From an uncultured Lachnospiraceae bacterium (GTDB taxonomy: Bacteria; Bacillota; Clostridia; Lachnospirales; Lachnospiraceae), in NCBI GenBank assembly GCA_910578845.1, contig CAJTSL010000028.1, forward strand, positions 1 to 47,054: DNA of 47,054 bases, in the 5' to 3' direction. The notes under the pieces are model-generated. The model had not been told where the DNA came from. It saw only the letters and a list, made by a program, of their open reading frames with translations, and did not search any database. A program made the position numbers and the translations under genes. Positions 15,110-23,860 of the stretch are shown piece after piece. Within the stretch, counting starts at the first letter, position 1; every line of letters starts with the position of its first letter.

Positions 15110-16039
15110 ATGGAAAACCAAATTACCATCCGTGAAGCAGTCACGGAAAACGATGTTGCACTCTTTTGGGAGCAGCTTTATATTTATTACAAACGGGATA
15201 TCTTTTCTGGAGCGAACGAAGAGGAAAGAGACTATTTTCTCAGTGATGAGCACCGTACCACGATGCAGCAAATCCATGACAGAGTGCAAGATCAGTGTTA
15301 TTATCTGTTCTTTCATCGGAATGGACAAGACATTGGCTTCGCCATGCCGGTGATTTACACTTCTGAGGATGGCAAATGTTTTGTCATGGAATACTGTGTG
15401 TATCCGGAATACCGTGGAAACGGTACAGGCAAAGAATGTGCCAAAGTTCTGTTGAGTTGGGCAAAGGGGAACGGCGCACTCTATGCCGAATTGAATTATG
15501 GCAGTAATGACCGCCGTCTCCGCTTTTGGAAAGATGTTGGTTTCATTGAGAACGGTGTTGACGAATGGGGCGAGCCGTTGATGCTCCTGCCTCCCGGAGA
15601 TGAAATACCTTTCTCCGTGGAACTTTTGGCTGAGCCAACTGATTGGCAGCTCTTGAAGTTGGAAAACGGATTCAAAAAAGACATCGGAGAAGAATCACTC
15701 ACAGAGGAAAAACAAAAACAGCTACAGCAAGCGATCAAGGAAGGTAAGATTACTTTCTTTGTTGCAAAGCGTGGATACCGTGCTGTCGGTATGTGTAGTG
15801 TTGCTACATGTTATTCTACTTTCGCTTGCACTGATACGGGTGTATATGAAGATTTTTACGTCGAACCGGTTTTCCGTGGCAAAGGCGTTGCTCGGAAATT
15901 GGCAGAAGCTGCACAAGCATGGTGCAAAGATAACGGCATATCGAGCTTAACGGTATGCTGTGCGCCGTGTGATGAAAAAATGTATCACGCTCTTGGATTT
16001 GATATTGGCTTGGGTACAACTTTTGCGCACATGGAATAA
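15110..16039 (+). CDS. Tandem GNAT-family N-acetyltransferase
   Basis: Two GNAT domains in one 309-residue chain. The first (about 1-165) has the acetyl-CoA loop YCVYPEYRGNGTGKE; the second (about 190-309) has FYVEPVFRGKGVARKLAEAA and YHALGF. Substrate unknown; domain-duplicated GNATs include aminoglycoside and amino-sugar acetylases. ATG at 15110 with GGAG eight bases upstream. The attenuator-like leader suggests induction by a translation inhibitor, which is speculative. Confidence 0.85.
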   Translation: MENQITIREAVTENDVALFWEQLYIYYKRDIFSGANEEERDYFLSDEHRTTMQQIHDRVQDQCYYLFFHRNGQDIGFAMPVIYTSEDGKCFVMEYCVYPEYRGNGTGKECAKVLLSWAKGNGALYAELNYGSNDRRLRFWKDVGFIENGVDEWGEPLMLLPPGDEIPFSVELLAEPTDWQLLKLENGFKKDIGEESLTEEKQKQLQQAIKEGKITFFVAKRGYRAVGMCSVATCYSTFACTDTGVYEDFYVEPVFRGKGVARKLAEAAQAWCKDNGISSLTVCCAPCDEKMYHALGFDIGLGTTFAHME

Positions 16040-16049
16040 CTAACAAAAG

Positions 16050-16078
16050 GGCGGCGATTCGGTTCGCGAGTCGCCGCC
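16050..16078. terminator. Convergent GC-rich terminator hairpin
   Basis: GGCGGCGA pairs with TCGCCGCC (8 bp, extendable) between two convergent genes. There is no long T-run on the + side. It probably ends the acetyltransferase message and may act on both strands. Confidence 0.6.
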
Positions 16079-16100
16079 TGCTTCAAAACAGGAATATGAT

Positions 16101-16685
16101 TTATTTGTTTTCTCTCATTACCCGGCAAGGATTCCCAAATGCGATGACGTTATCCGGGATATCTTTGGTGACAACGCTGCCAGCGCCGATGACAACATTA
16201 TTGCCGATTGTGACCCCAGGCATGATGATGACCCCGCCACCGATCCAGACATTATCTCCAATTGTGACCGGAGCAGTCTGTGTCTTGCAGAATTCAAAAG
16301 AACCGTCTTCTTTGGGCAGGCCAAAGCGTTCAATGGCATTTGTCGGGTGAAAGGCAGTATATATCTGGACATTTGGAGCAATTAAGGCATTATTGCCGAT
16401 CACTATTTTATTGTCATCTAAAAAAGTACAATTCATATTCACTTCACAATTATTGCCAAAATAAATATTGTTCCCATAATCTGCATAAAAGGGAGCCGTA
16501 ATCCACAAGTTCTTGCCCCTTCCGCCTAATAGTTCATCCAAAATACGGTCTTTTTCTTCCTTATCGGCAGAATTAGCCTGGTTATAGTCCCTTACTAAAT
16601 CTTTTGCCTTGTGCCATTGCGTCAGAAGTTCCGTATCTCCGCAGTCATAAAGATATCCCGCTAACATTTTTTCTCTTTCAGTCAT
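16101..16685 (-). CDS. Sugar O-acetyltransferase (maltose/galactoside type, LbH fold)
   Basis: Acetyl-CoA-dependent hexapeptide-repeat enzyme of the Maa/LacA/NodL group, 194 residues. An N-terminal mac domain (MTEREKMLAGYLYDCGD) is followed by left-handed beta-helix repeats. The catalytic His is in YTAFHPT, and the typical GGGVIIMPGVTIGNNVVIGAGSVVTKDIP end is present. Substrate is probably a free sugar. A promoter-proximal AAGGAGG site precedes the ATG on the - strand. Confidence 0.92.
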   Translation of the reverse strand: MTEREKMLAGYLYDCGDTELLTQWHKAKDLVRDYNQANSADKEEKDRILDELLGGRGKNLWITAPFYADYGNNIYFGNNCEVNMNCTFLDDNKIVIGNNALIAPNVQIYTAFHPTNAIERFGLPKEDGSFEFCKTQTAPVTIGDNVWIGGGVIIMPGVTIGNNVVIGAGSVVTKDIPDNVIAFGNPCRVMRENK

Positions 16686-16764
16686 AATTTCCTCCTTATA
16701 ATCCTAGTTTGCTGCCAGGTTTCTTATTTGGCATGAATTGGATAAAATGGTTCTGTAAATTGAT

Positions 16765-16839
16765 TTCAGTGATGTTAAATTCAGCGATGTCAAATTCAGC
16801 GATGTCAAATTCAGTGATGTTAAATTCAGCGATGTAATA
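16765..16839. repeat. Five 15-bp tandem repeats
   Basis: Five consecutive units of TTCAG(C/T)GATGT(C/T)AAA; units alternate between two versions, and only the last diverges at its end. They lie upstream of the O-acetyltransferase gene and before the tRNA promoter. A minisatellite or a multi-site operator is possible. Confidence 0.75.
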
Positions 16840-16865
16840 TTAAATGAAGTAATACAACAAATCTA

Positions 16866-16895
16866 TTGACAAAATAAAATACTCTATGATACAAT
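16866..16895 (+). promoter_or_regulatory. Promoter of tRNA-Thr
   Basis: TTGACA (16866-16871), an 18-base spacer and TACAAT (16890-16895), about 40 bases upstream of the tRNA. Close to the vegetative consensus. Confidence 0.7.
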
Positions 16896-16937
16896 ACAAC
16901 TCGGTAAGCGGACAAAGTGCCATTTACAATGAAGTAA

Positions 16938-17010
16938 GCTGCTGTAGCACAGTCGGTAGTGCGTCGCATTGGTAGTGCGGAGGTCACGGGTCCGATTCCC
17001 GTCAGCAGCT
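16938..17010 (+). tRNA. tRNA-Thr (anticodon GGT)
   Basis: Full cloverleaf: acceptor GCTGCTG/CAGCAGC, D-stem GCAC/GTGC, anticodon stem CGCA/TGCG with loop TTGGTAG (anticodon GGT), T-stem ACGGG/CCCGT with loop TCCGATT, discriminator T. CCA is not encoded. The D-stem seems to carry a compensated pair change relative to the usual GCTC/GAGC. It is alone, not in a tRNA cluster. Confidence 0.93.
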
Positions 17011-17020
17011 TTTTGCATGG

Positions 17021-18196
17021 TCATTTTGCCAGGGCGTCCCGTTCCTGGCAGACTTTTCTCCAATCGGGCATTTGTGCCAAAGTTTCCGAGAAGGCATGAA
17101 GCTCGTCAGGGATGTTGATCTGCTGTGGACAAGCTTTTGCGCATTTGCCACATTTGATGCAGGCTTGTGGCATTTTATCTTCTGCCAGGGCGTCCAGCCG
17201 CATCTTCACGGTCAGGTTTTGGGAGAAGCGGATTTCATTATAAGCGGACAGCAGCATCGGGATGTCCAGTCCCATGGGGCAGCCTTCACAGCAGTAGCGG
17301 CATGCGGTACAGGGGATGGAGTCTTTCAGCTTTTCGGCAATTTCAAGAAGCATATCGCATTCTTTTTCCGTTAACGGCTTGCGTTCTTCAAAAGTTTTGA
17401 CATTATCTATTACTTGTGCCAGATCGGACATGCCGCTAAGGATCATGTGTACATTGGGAAGGCCTTGCAGGAAGCGGAACGCCCATGAAGCTGTGGTTTC
17501 CGTAGGATGGCATTCCTGGAGTATCTTGTCCGTGTCCGGGTTAAGGCTTGCAAGCTTGCCGCCTCTGACCGGTTCCATGACCCAGACAGGGATATTATGT
17601 CTGGTGAGCAGTTCATATTTTTCTTTTGCGTTTTGTAATGTCCAGTCCAAATAATTTAATTGGATTTGGCAAAAATCCATTGGCACGTCACACCGTTTGA
17701 GGAATTCTTCAAGGAATTCGGCTCTGCCATGGCTGGAAAAGCCAAGATGGCGGATGCGCCCAAGTCTTTTTTGTTCCATGAAATAATCAAGAATGCCCCA
17801 CTTAGGATCCAGATAGGTTTGGATGGAGTTTTCATATACGTTGTGGAGCAGGTAGAAATCGAAGTATGTAACATCGCATTTTTCAAGTTGCTTTTCAAAA
17901 ATTTCAGCGGGATGATAACTTTCGCTGATCTGGTGCCCCGGATATTTGGTTGCCAGATAGAATTGTTCCCTTTGGTAGTTTTTTAAGATCCGGCCCATAA
18001 TCCGCTCAGATTCTCCGTTGTGGTACGGATAGGCAGTGTCGAAGTAGTTGACGCCATGGGAAATGGCATAGTCTACCATTTTGGCGCTAAGCGCTTCGTC
18101 TACCGGAGCATCCGGCTTGTCTGGGACGAGCGGGAGCCGCATGGCGCCGAATCCCAAGAGAGAAAGGTTTTCATTACAGGAATTGGTGTAAATCAT
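17021..18196 (-). CDS. Aldo/keto reductase with C-terminal 4Fe-4S domain
   Basis: TIM-barrel oxidoreductase (about 1-280) with the tetrad Asp53, Tyr58, Lys84 and His118 intact, joined to a ferredoxin-like end with two cysteine clusters, CTACRYCCEGCP (near 295) and CIKCGKCAKACP (near 350). This architecture is common in anaerobic Clostridia; the clusters probably feed electrons to the barrel. Substrate unknown. 391 residues. AAGGAGG precedes the ATG. The stop lies 11 bases from the end of the tRNA, on the opposite strand. Confidence 0.92.
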   Translation of the reverse strand: MIYTNSCNENLSLLGFGAMRLPLVPDKPDAPVDEALSAKMVDYAISHGVNYFDTAYPYHNGESERIMGRILKNYQREQFYLATKYPGHQISESYHPAEIFEKQLEKCDVTYFDFYLLHNVYENSIQTYLDPKWGILDYFMEQKRLGRIRHLGFSSHGRAEFLEEFLKRCDVPMDFCQIQLNYLDWTLQNAKEKYELLTRHNIPVWVMEPVRGGKLASLNPDTDKILQECHPTETTASWAFRFLQGLPNVHMILSGMSDLAQVIDNVKTFEERKPLTEKECDMLLEIAEKLKDSIPCTACRYCCEGCPMGLDIPMLLSAYNEIRFSQNLTVKMRLDALAEDKMPQACIKCGKCAKACPQQINIPDELHAFSETLAQMPDWRKVCQERDALAK

Positions 18197-18227
18197 GAGG
18201 AACCTCCTTTTATGGTCTTATGCTTAG

Positions 18228-18278
18228 GAGCCGGATGTCGAAAGGCGCCTCATGAGGACTCCTCTTTTCATCCGGCTC
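18228..18278. promoter_or_regulatory. Nested hairpins upstream of the aldo/keto reductase
   Basis: GAGCCGGATG (18228-18237) is perfectly inverted at 18269-18278, and the loop holds CCTCATGAGG, itself a palindrome. It lies 32 bases upstream of the reductase start codon on the - strand, so it may be in its 5' leader. Confidence 0.5.
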
Positions 18279-18372
18279 TTAATGATATAGACAATCATAC
18301 CATAAAAGGCAGGATTTTGAAACTCATTTTAATAACCATGCCTTTCTCTCAACCTGAGAATTTGGAGGCCAA

Positions 18373-18424
18373 GACGCTATCAGCGTCGGCACAAATTCGC
18401 GTGTGAAAAATTTATTTTTCACAC
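18373..18424. terminator. Terminator region after the FtsX permease
   Basis: A perfect 11-bp A/T-rich stem (GTGTGAAAAAT / ATTTTTCACAC, 18401-18424) with a two-base loop abuts the permease stop and gives a T-run on either strand. A small GACGCT/AGCGTC hairpin (18373-18387) lies just beyond. It probably ends the - strand operon. Confidence 0.65.
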
Positions 18425-21105
18425 TATTCTGCCTCGCGCAGCCTTTCCACAATCGACTTGCCCGATGTAAGCCGGTATATGATAAACGGCGCCATGCTCC
18501 CTAAGAGCAGGAAGAGGGGAGCAGTTACGGCAAGCGGCAGCAGGGTGGGGCGATAAGTGAGAAAGGAAAGCATATTGCCCAGGGTAGCTGATATGAGCGG
18601 GGCGCTTGCAACAGTCAGGAAGGCGGCGAGCGTAACGGCGCTAAGTGTTAAGAACAACCCTTCTGTGACCAACATCATGTTTAATTGCCGTCCGGTCATG
18701 CCGACAGATTGTAGCACCGCAAATTCCCGATGACGCGCCATGATGCTCGTCAGGAAAGAATTGAGGAAATTGAGGATGCCGACAAACCCAACGATAAGGC
18801 TTAAAGCGCTTGCGCAGAGTAAGTACATGTGCGTAAAGGATGCAAAATCCCTGGTATAAGTCTGCTTGCTTTCATAATCATATTGCGTCATCCTGTTTTC
18901 TGTATATTCTGACAGGAAATCTTCCATTTGCCCTACGGAATCATCTCTTGTATCAAAGGCATAGTACATGCAGGCGTGTGTCTGCGTATCCTGGATAAAT
19001 GTCTCCGCACCCAGGATATAGTTATAATTTGTGCCATAATAGCGGTAAGTGAGGGCAGTGGGGACTTCTACCAGCGCTGCGACCTCATATTGGATATCCC
19101 TGAAGCGAAGTATCCGCACGTCAACGTTCTCCTGTTCCGAAGCGGGAATGCTTTCCACATCGGGATAGACTTCACCTGTATCTACATGATAGAGTTCTAC
19201 TTCATCAATGTAGCGTAGCGATACGGTATCCCCGATGCCTGCCCAATAGCTGCCGCCGGCAGGATTGCCGTAATCGTCGCTATCGCAGACGGCGGCGATA
19301 TAATGGCTGTCGGAAAGCTTTGTGATATCGCCTTCTATTAGCTTCATTTTCTCCAGACAGAAAGGATCCATGCCGTAGAGTTGTATGATATTTGCGATTT
19401 TGTCATCTTTTTTCTCAGCAGTGGCAATCTTCTCCCGGATCATGTTCTCACTATAGAAGGATTGGTATAGGGAACGGTAAGCGTCTTCACGAATGAATTC
19501 TTCTACAATGCTGTATTTCCCGTAGACCCTGCCGCCGCCAGTGACGCCTTCTTGGCTTTCTATGTTGGCAATGACGTCTTCTGGTACAGACATATCTTCC
19601 AGAAAACTGTTGCGGTGGTTTTGAAAATACTGTGCGTCGGCAAGGAGGAAATCAGCCGACATGCCTTTGAGGCCGTATAGATATTTCTCTAGGTCAAAGC
19701 TTTGCGCGCAGGATACGGTAATGTTTAAGAGGACGGCTGAAAGGGAGAGAGAGATAACGGTGAGGAGTGTTTTTCTCTTGTTCCGGCCTAAGTTCGCCCA
19801 TGCCATCTGATAAACGGAAGCGCCGCCTATATGATTTCTCTGTTTTTTCTTAGATAAGATATCGGCGCCTTCGGTATAGCGGACGGCTTCGATGGGAGAC
19901 ACTTTTGCCGCCATTTTACCGGGTTTCCTACAGGATAGGAAAACCGTGGCCAGGGTGAATAGCGCTGAGCCGATGAAAATCCATGGGTTAAGGGATAATG
20001 CGCCCTGATATACGGATAAAGTGGAAAGCACAACGGGCGCAAGGCAGGCGCCAATCCCATAACCGATCAGAGAGCCAATAGGGATGCCGATGGCGGACAG
20101 AAAGAGAGCCTGGATGATAACCATGCGTTTTAACTGCCTTCCGGTTGCTCCAATTGTCTTTAATAACCCAAGGAAGCGGATGTCGTTCGAGACGGATATC
20201 TGGAATATATTGTAGATGATCAGGTAGCCCGTGAAAATAATCAGCCCCAGGATGAAAACGATGGCGGCAATGGTATCCAATTCCAGGGAAGCTATGGCTT
20301 GTTCCATTTTCGCTTGCGTATATCCCCAGTTGACGCCTGATTTCAGATAAGTATCTTCTTGCAGCGGGTCGCTTGATTGGTAACCATGCCGTTCCAGAAT
20401 ATCCGTTATGTTGCGTTCTATATGATTGGCGTTAGCAAACATAATATCTAAATTGTAAGTCCCGGTGATGCCGTCTAAGCATTTAGTCTGTAGGCGGCTT
20501 AGAATTTCATCGACGAGGCTTTCAGGGATCAGGATATGATTGGCGGGAGCGATGTTGTCGTACTCCCAGTAGCCGCATAATGTAAATTCCTGTGTCGTTT
20601 CGGTGCCGTCAACCATAAAGCTTAGGGTAAATTTCTCACCGATTGTTGGTGAAACGCCCAGTAAGGCAAGGATTGCCGTGTCGGTTGCCGCTTCATTGGT
20701 GCCTTCTTTGGGCAAACGTCCTTCTATAGGGTCTAAGAACCTCCAGTGTGCTACATTAGGGTCACAATAGCTGATTTCCACATGGGATTTGTGGAGTGGG
20801 TCTTGCGTGGGCATGGCGAGAAAACGGCGAAGCCCCCATTCATGGATGAGAGGGTCTTGCTTTAGTTCTTCAAACTGCTCCTGGCTAAGTGATTTGATGC
20901 TGCCGTGGGTATAGGAACCGATTGTACGGAAGCTGCTCTGTTCAGAGCCTTTTATAATGGTCATCCCAATCGTGAACAGGGTAGTGAATAAGATCGTTGT
21001 CAGAGCAATCGCTATGATGGCGATGGCGTTCCTCGTTTTTTGTGAGCGCATATTGCAAAAGGCGATCTGGCGGATGCATTGCTTATTGGCGACTTGGATC
21101 TGCAT
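18424..21105 (-). CDS. FtsX/MacB-like ABC transporter permease, two FtsX domains
   Basis: An 893-residue membrane subunit working with the ATPase encoded just upstream. N-terminal helix (about 27-50), a large extracytoplasmic region (50-270), three helices (about 275-395) and a fourth near 435. A second extracytoplasmic region (about 460-740) follows, then three C-terminal helices. Both FtsX cores are visible, each ending with a GATGRQ/GMTGRQ-type coupling segment. The ATG at 21105 lies nine bases from AAGGAGG; ATG 21111 is too close to it. Overlaps the ATPase gene by 23 bases. The substrate may be an antimicrobial peptide or lipoprotein; inference from family. Confidence 0.88.
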   Translation of the reverse strand: MQIQVANKQCIRQIAFCNMRSQKTRNAIAIIAIALTTILFTTLFTIGMTIIKGSEQSSFRTIGSYTHGSIKSLSQEQFEELKQDPLIHEWGLRRFLAMPTQDPLHKSHVEISYCDPNVAHWRFLDPIEGRLPKEGTNEAATDTAILALLGVSPTIGEKFTLSFMVDGTETTQEFTLCGYWEYDNIAPANHILIPESLVDEILSRLQTKCLDGITGTYNLDIMFANANHIERNITDILERHGYQSSDPLQEDTYLKSGVNWGYTQAKMEQAIASLELDTIAAIVFILGLIIFTGYLIIYNIFQISVSNDIRFLGLLKTIGATGRQLKRMVIIQALFLSAIGIPIGSLIGYGIGACLAPVVLSTLSVYQGALSLNPWIFIGSALFTLATVFLSCRKPGKMAAKVSPIEAVRYTEGADILSKKKQRNHIGGASVYQMAWANLGRNKRKTLLTVISLSLSAVLLNITVSCAQSFDLEKYLYGLKGMSADFLLADAQYFQNHRNSFLEDMSVPEDVIANIESQEGVTGGGRVYGKYSIVEEFIREDAYRSLYQSFYSENMIREKIATAEKKDDKIANIIQLYGMDPFCLEKMKLIEGDITKLSDSHYIAAVCDSDDYGNPAGGSYWAGIGDTVSLRYIDEVELYHVDTGEVYPDVESIPASEQENVDVRILRFRDIQYEVAALVEVPTALTYRYYGTNYNYILGAETFIQDTQTHACMYYAFDTRDDSVGQMEDFLSEYTENRMTQYDYESKQTYTRDFASFTHMYLLCASALSLIVGFVGILNFLNSFLTSIMARHREFAVLQSVGMTGRQLNMMLVTEGLFLTLSAVTLAAFLTVASAPLISATLGNMLSFLTYRPTLLPLAVTAPLFLLLGSMAPFIIYRLTSGKSIVERLREAE

Positions 21106-21787
21106 GGTCATCGGCCTCCTTCCCGTTTATGATGCTGCCGTCTTCAATCCGTATGATGCGGTCGGCAAGCTGGGCGATTTCCTCGTTGTGGGTAATCATG
21201 ACGATTGTCTGCGAGAACTTCCTGCTTGTGATTTTCAAGAGGCCTAAGACATCCTGTGAGGTCTTGCCGTCCAGGTTGCCGGTCGGCTCATCGGCAAGGA
21301 TAATGGCAGGCTTGGCGGCGAGCGCACGCGCGATGGCAACCCGCTGTTGCTGCCCGCCTGACAGATTGTTCGGTAAGTTCTTTAACTTGTCGTTAAGGCC
21401 TAGCGTTTCAATAATGGATTGTATATACGGCTTATCAATTGTCCCGCCGTCTAGGCGGATTGGCAGAACGATATTCTCATAGACGTTTAAAACGGGAACC
21501 AGGTTATAATGCTGGAAAACAAAGCCAATCTTACGTCTGCGGAAAATGGTCAGCGCTTCCTCCTTGAGGGTAAAAATATCTTTGCCGTCAATGATGACGT
21601 TCCCGGCTGTAGGGCGGTCTATACCGCCTAACATATGGAGCAAAGTAGACTTGCCGCTCCCGCTGGTGCCAACGACTGCTATAAATTCGCCTTTCTCAAC
21701 GGAGAGGCTGACTCCGGCGAGCGCGTGGACTTCCTGCACACCTTTGCCGTAAGTCTTTGTTAAGTTCGTGGTGGATAAAATGGTCAT
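21083..21787 (-). CDS. ABC transporter ATPase (MacB/LolD/BceA type)
   Basis: Nucleotide-binding subunit for the permease that follows. Walker A GTSGSGKST near residue 40, Q-loop FVFQHYNL, signature LSGGQQQR, Walker B IILADEPTG and the H-loop His in MITHNEE. 234 residues. AGGAGG lies seven bases before the ATG. The order regulator, kinase, ATPase, permease is that of peptide-sensing detoxification modules. Confidence 0.95.
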   Translation of the reverse strand: MTILSTTNLTKTYGKGVQEVHALAGVSLSVEKGEFIAVVGTSGSGKSTLLHMLGGIDRPTAGNVIIDGKDIFTLKEEALTIFRRRKIGFVFQHYNLVPVLNVYENIVLPIRLDGGTIDKPYIQSIIETLGLNDKLKNLPNNLSGGQQQRVAIARALAAKPAIILADEPTGNLDGKTSQDVLGLLKITSRKFSQTIVMITHNEEIAQLADRIIRIEDGSIINGKEADDHADPSRQ

Positions 21788-21931
21788 GCCGATGCCTCCT
21801 GTTTATCAATCATTTTGGTCTGGAGATGCCGCTCTTGGCTGCTTATGGGCTTAGAGAAAGAGCGAACACTTACGATATAGATTTTAACAAGCGTTTCTTT
21901 CCAGATTCTTTCCATAGGAAAAACAATTCTG

Positions 21932-22912
21932 TCAATTTTGAAAGAATGGAGGCTCCATGGGCAAAAAGATTGCGAAGGCGCTGCCTTTTCCGGGCGCGGA
22001 GGTGAGTTTGATATAACCGCCGCCCTGGGTAATGATCTCCCTGGCGAGGGATAGGCCGATACCGATGCCGTCTTCTGATGAAACGTCTTTGGAGCGGTAG
22101 AAGCGGGTAAAGACTTGCGCCTGTTCCTCTTCGGCGATGCCAATCCCGGTATCTGTGACTTCGATACGGCAAAAGAAGCTAAAGGATGTGGCTTTGAGGG
22201 TGATGGCACCGGACTTTGTGTATTTAATGGCGTTGTCGATGATGTTGCCAAGAGCTTCCAGCATCCATTTCTCATCGTAGAAAGCCTTAGGCGTTTGGCC
22301 TGGCTCCGGTGGGATAACCGTAAAGGCGATGCCTTTATCCATGGCTTTTCTTTCAAATTGTCCGTGTGCCTTGGCAAGAAGCGGCATCACTTCCGCATGC
22401 TCTGGGGCAAGACGGATCGTGCCGCTTTCTAGCCTTGACATTTTAATCAGTGAGGAAACGAGGAAATGAAGCTTATGCGTCTGCGCATATAGGGCATCCA
22501 CATAGCTTGCGGCCTCTTTGTCTAAATCTTGTTCTTTTAATAATTCACAATAGAGCAGGAGAGAGGCGATCGGGGTCTTCGTTTGATGAGAGATGTCCGA
22601 AATCAAGGATTTGATGATTTCCTTTTCTTGGGCGAGCTTCTTGGTAGAAGTTTCTGTTGCGTGGATATAATGGCTAAGCTTGAATTCCAGGGAAGAAAGC
22701 ATGGATTCATCAATCTGGCTGACTGTGAACGTGCCGTTTGCCGCTTCGTCGAGCATATGCATCATCCGCCCCATAAGCTTTCTTGCACGCCGCCGTTCTA
22801 TTGCCACGGCTATGATACAGGCGGCAGAGCAGATGATGATGGAGCTTATGATGATAAGAAGCGCGGGGAAAGAAACGCTGCCTGTGCCATCAAGATATTT
22901 TCCCATGGGCAT
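21932..22912 (-). CDS. Sensor histidine kinase
   Basis: A 326-residue kinase. A single N-terminal membrane helix (about 16-38) has almost no outside loop, which suggests it may sense through the adjacent transporter. H-box ISDISHQTKTPI has the phospho-acceptor His109. N-box LGNIIDNAIKYT, G1 DTGIGIAEEE and G2 GIGIGLSLA are intact. Two in-frame ATGs are possible (22912, 22906), both served by AAGGAGG. It lies 21 bases after the regulator gene and 144 bases before the ATPase. Confidence 0.9.
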   Translation of the reverse strand: MPMGKYLDGTGSVSFPALLIIISSIIICSAACIIAVAIERRRARKLMGRMMHMLDEAANGTFTVSQIDESMLSSLEFKLSHYIHATETSTKKLAQEKEIIKSLISDISHQTKTPIASLLLYCELLKEQDLDKEAASYVDALYAQTHKLHFLVSSLIKMSRLESGTIRLAPEHAEVMPLLAKAHGQFERKAMDKGIAFTVIPPEPGQTPKAFYDEKWMLEALGNIIDNAIKYTKSGAITLKATSFSFFCRIEVTDTGIGIAEEEQAQVFTRFYRSKDVSSEDGIGIGLSLAREIITQGGGYIKLTSAPGKGSAFAIFLPMEPPFFQN

Positions 22913-22933
22913 TTTGCCTCCTTTTTAGATTGC

Positions 22934-23623
22934 CTATTTTTCCTTCCATACATACCCGATCCCGTAAACTGTCCGGATATAATCCTGTGCAGCGAGCTTG
23001 TCACGGAGCCGTTTGATGGCTACCGAAAGCGCGTTTTCGTCTACGTACTGCGTGCCGTCAGTCCATACGAAATTGATTAAGTGTTCCCGGGAGAGCGTGA
23101 TCCCCGCATTGCGGACTAAAATGTGAAGGAGCTTCTGTTCCGTTTTGCTAAGTTCAATGAGGATGCCGTCACGGGAGAATTCCATTTTATCAAAATCAAA
23201 GCGATAGCCGTCTATGGCGTAACGATCCGATGTATGCGCAAGCGCCGGATGGGCGTTTGCCTGTCCCCTGCGAAGCTGTGCCTGTACTCTGGCACGTAGG
23301 ATGGCTAGGCTGAAAGGCTTGGTGATATAGTCGTCTGCACCTTGTTCGAGTGCAGATACGATATCGCTTTCTAAATCATTTGCAGTAAGCATGATGACAG
23401 GTGTGTCATATTTCTCCTTTATTTCTATCAGGAAATCAAACCCGTTGCCGTCAGGCAGATTGATATCTAAAAGGATCAGGGCATAGCTATTATGTCTTAG
23501 CTTCTCTTTCGCCGTATGCAGGCCGGGACATGTTTCTACACTGCATTGTTTAGAGGCAAGGGCGCGCTTAAGCCCCCCAGCAAGGGATTTATCGTCTTCG
23601 ATGATTAAGATTGTGTTTGTCAT
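22934..23623 (-). CDS. OmpR/PhoB-family response regulator
   Basis: Receiver domain with phospho-acceptor Asp53 and ADDYITKPF, then a winged helix ending YIRTVYGIGYVW. I start it at the ATG at 23623, giving the usual MTNTILIIEDD and 229 residues; the frame is open 13 codons further, and the ribosome site at 23623 is weak (AGGA). First gene of the - strand module with kinase, ATPase and permease. Likely controls this transporter. Confidence 0.88.
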   Translation of the reverse strand: MTNTILIIEDDKSLAGGLKRALASKQCSVETCPGLHTAKEKLRHNSYALILLDINLPDGNGFDFLIEIKEKYDTPVIMLTANDLESDIVSALEQGADDYITKPFSLAILRARVQAQLRRGQANAHPALAHTSDRYAIDGYRFDFDKMEFSRDGILIELSKTEQKLLHILVRNAGITLSREHLINFVWTDGTQYVDENALSVAIKRLRDKLAAQDYIRTVYGIGYVWKEK

Positions 23624-23749
23624 TTTATGAGATGTCCTATCCATGTTTTTAGGTACGGTCATGTTTTATTTTCTGCTTTATTATACCTTTAAGGCTCATT
23701 TTTGGGAAGTGTCTTTCCCCGTCATTTTATGAGGACCCTTTGAATTACA

Positions 23750-23778
23750 TTGACAATGCCAGCGCTTTATGTTATAAT
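23750..23778 (+). promoter_or_regulatory. Strong sigma-A promoter
   Basis: TTGACA (23750-23755) and TATAAT (23773-23778), both perfect, with a 17-base spacer. It drives the PepSY-like lipoprotein gene at 23861, giving a leader of about 75 bases. Confidence 0.85.
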
Positions 23779-23860
23779 CTTTCCAATAAATTTCGCACTT
23801 CTGTTTTTCAGGGGTGCTATTTTATTTGGTAAAGACAAATAAAGCGTAAAGGAGAAGATT

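Noticed and set aside
16765..16839. CRISPR array or replication iterons
   Set aside because: Units are directly adjacent without spacers, and no replication gene is nearby.
16938..17010. Integration site of a mobile element at the tRNA
   Set aside because: No integrase gene and no duplicated tRNA end were found in the window.
21784..22377. 197-residue - strand ORF
   Set aside because: It overlaps the histidine kinase gene in another frame and has Ser/Pro/Lys/Arg-skewed composition without motifs.
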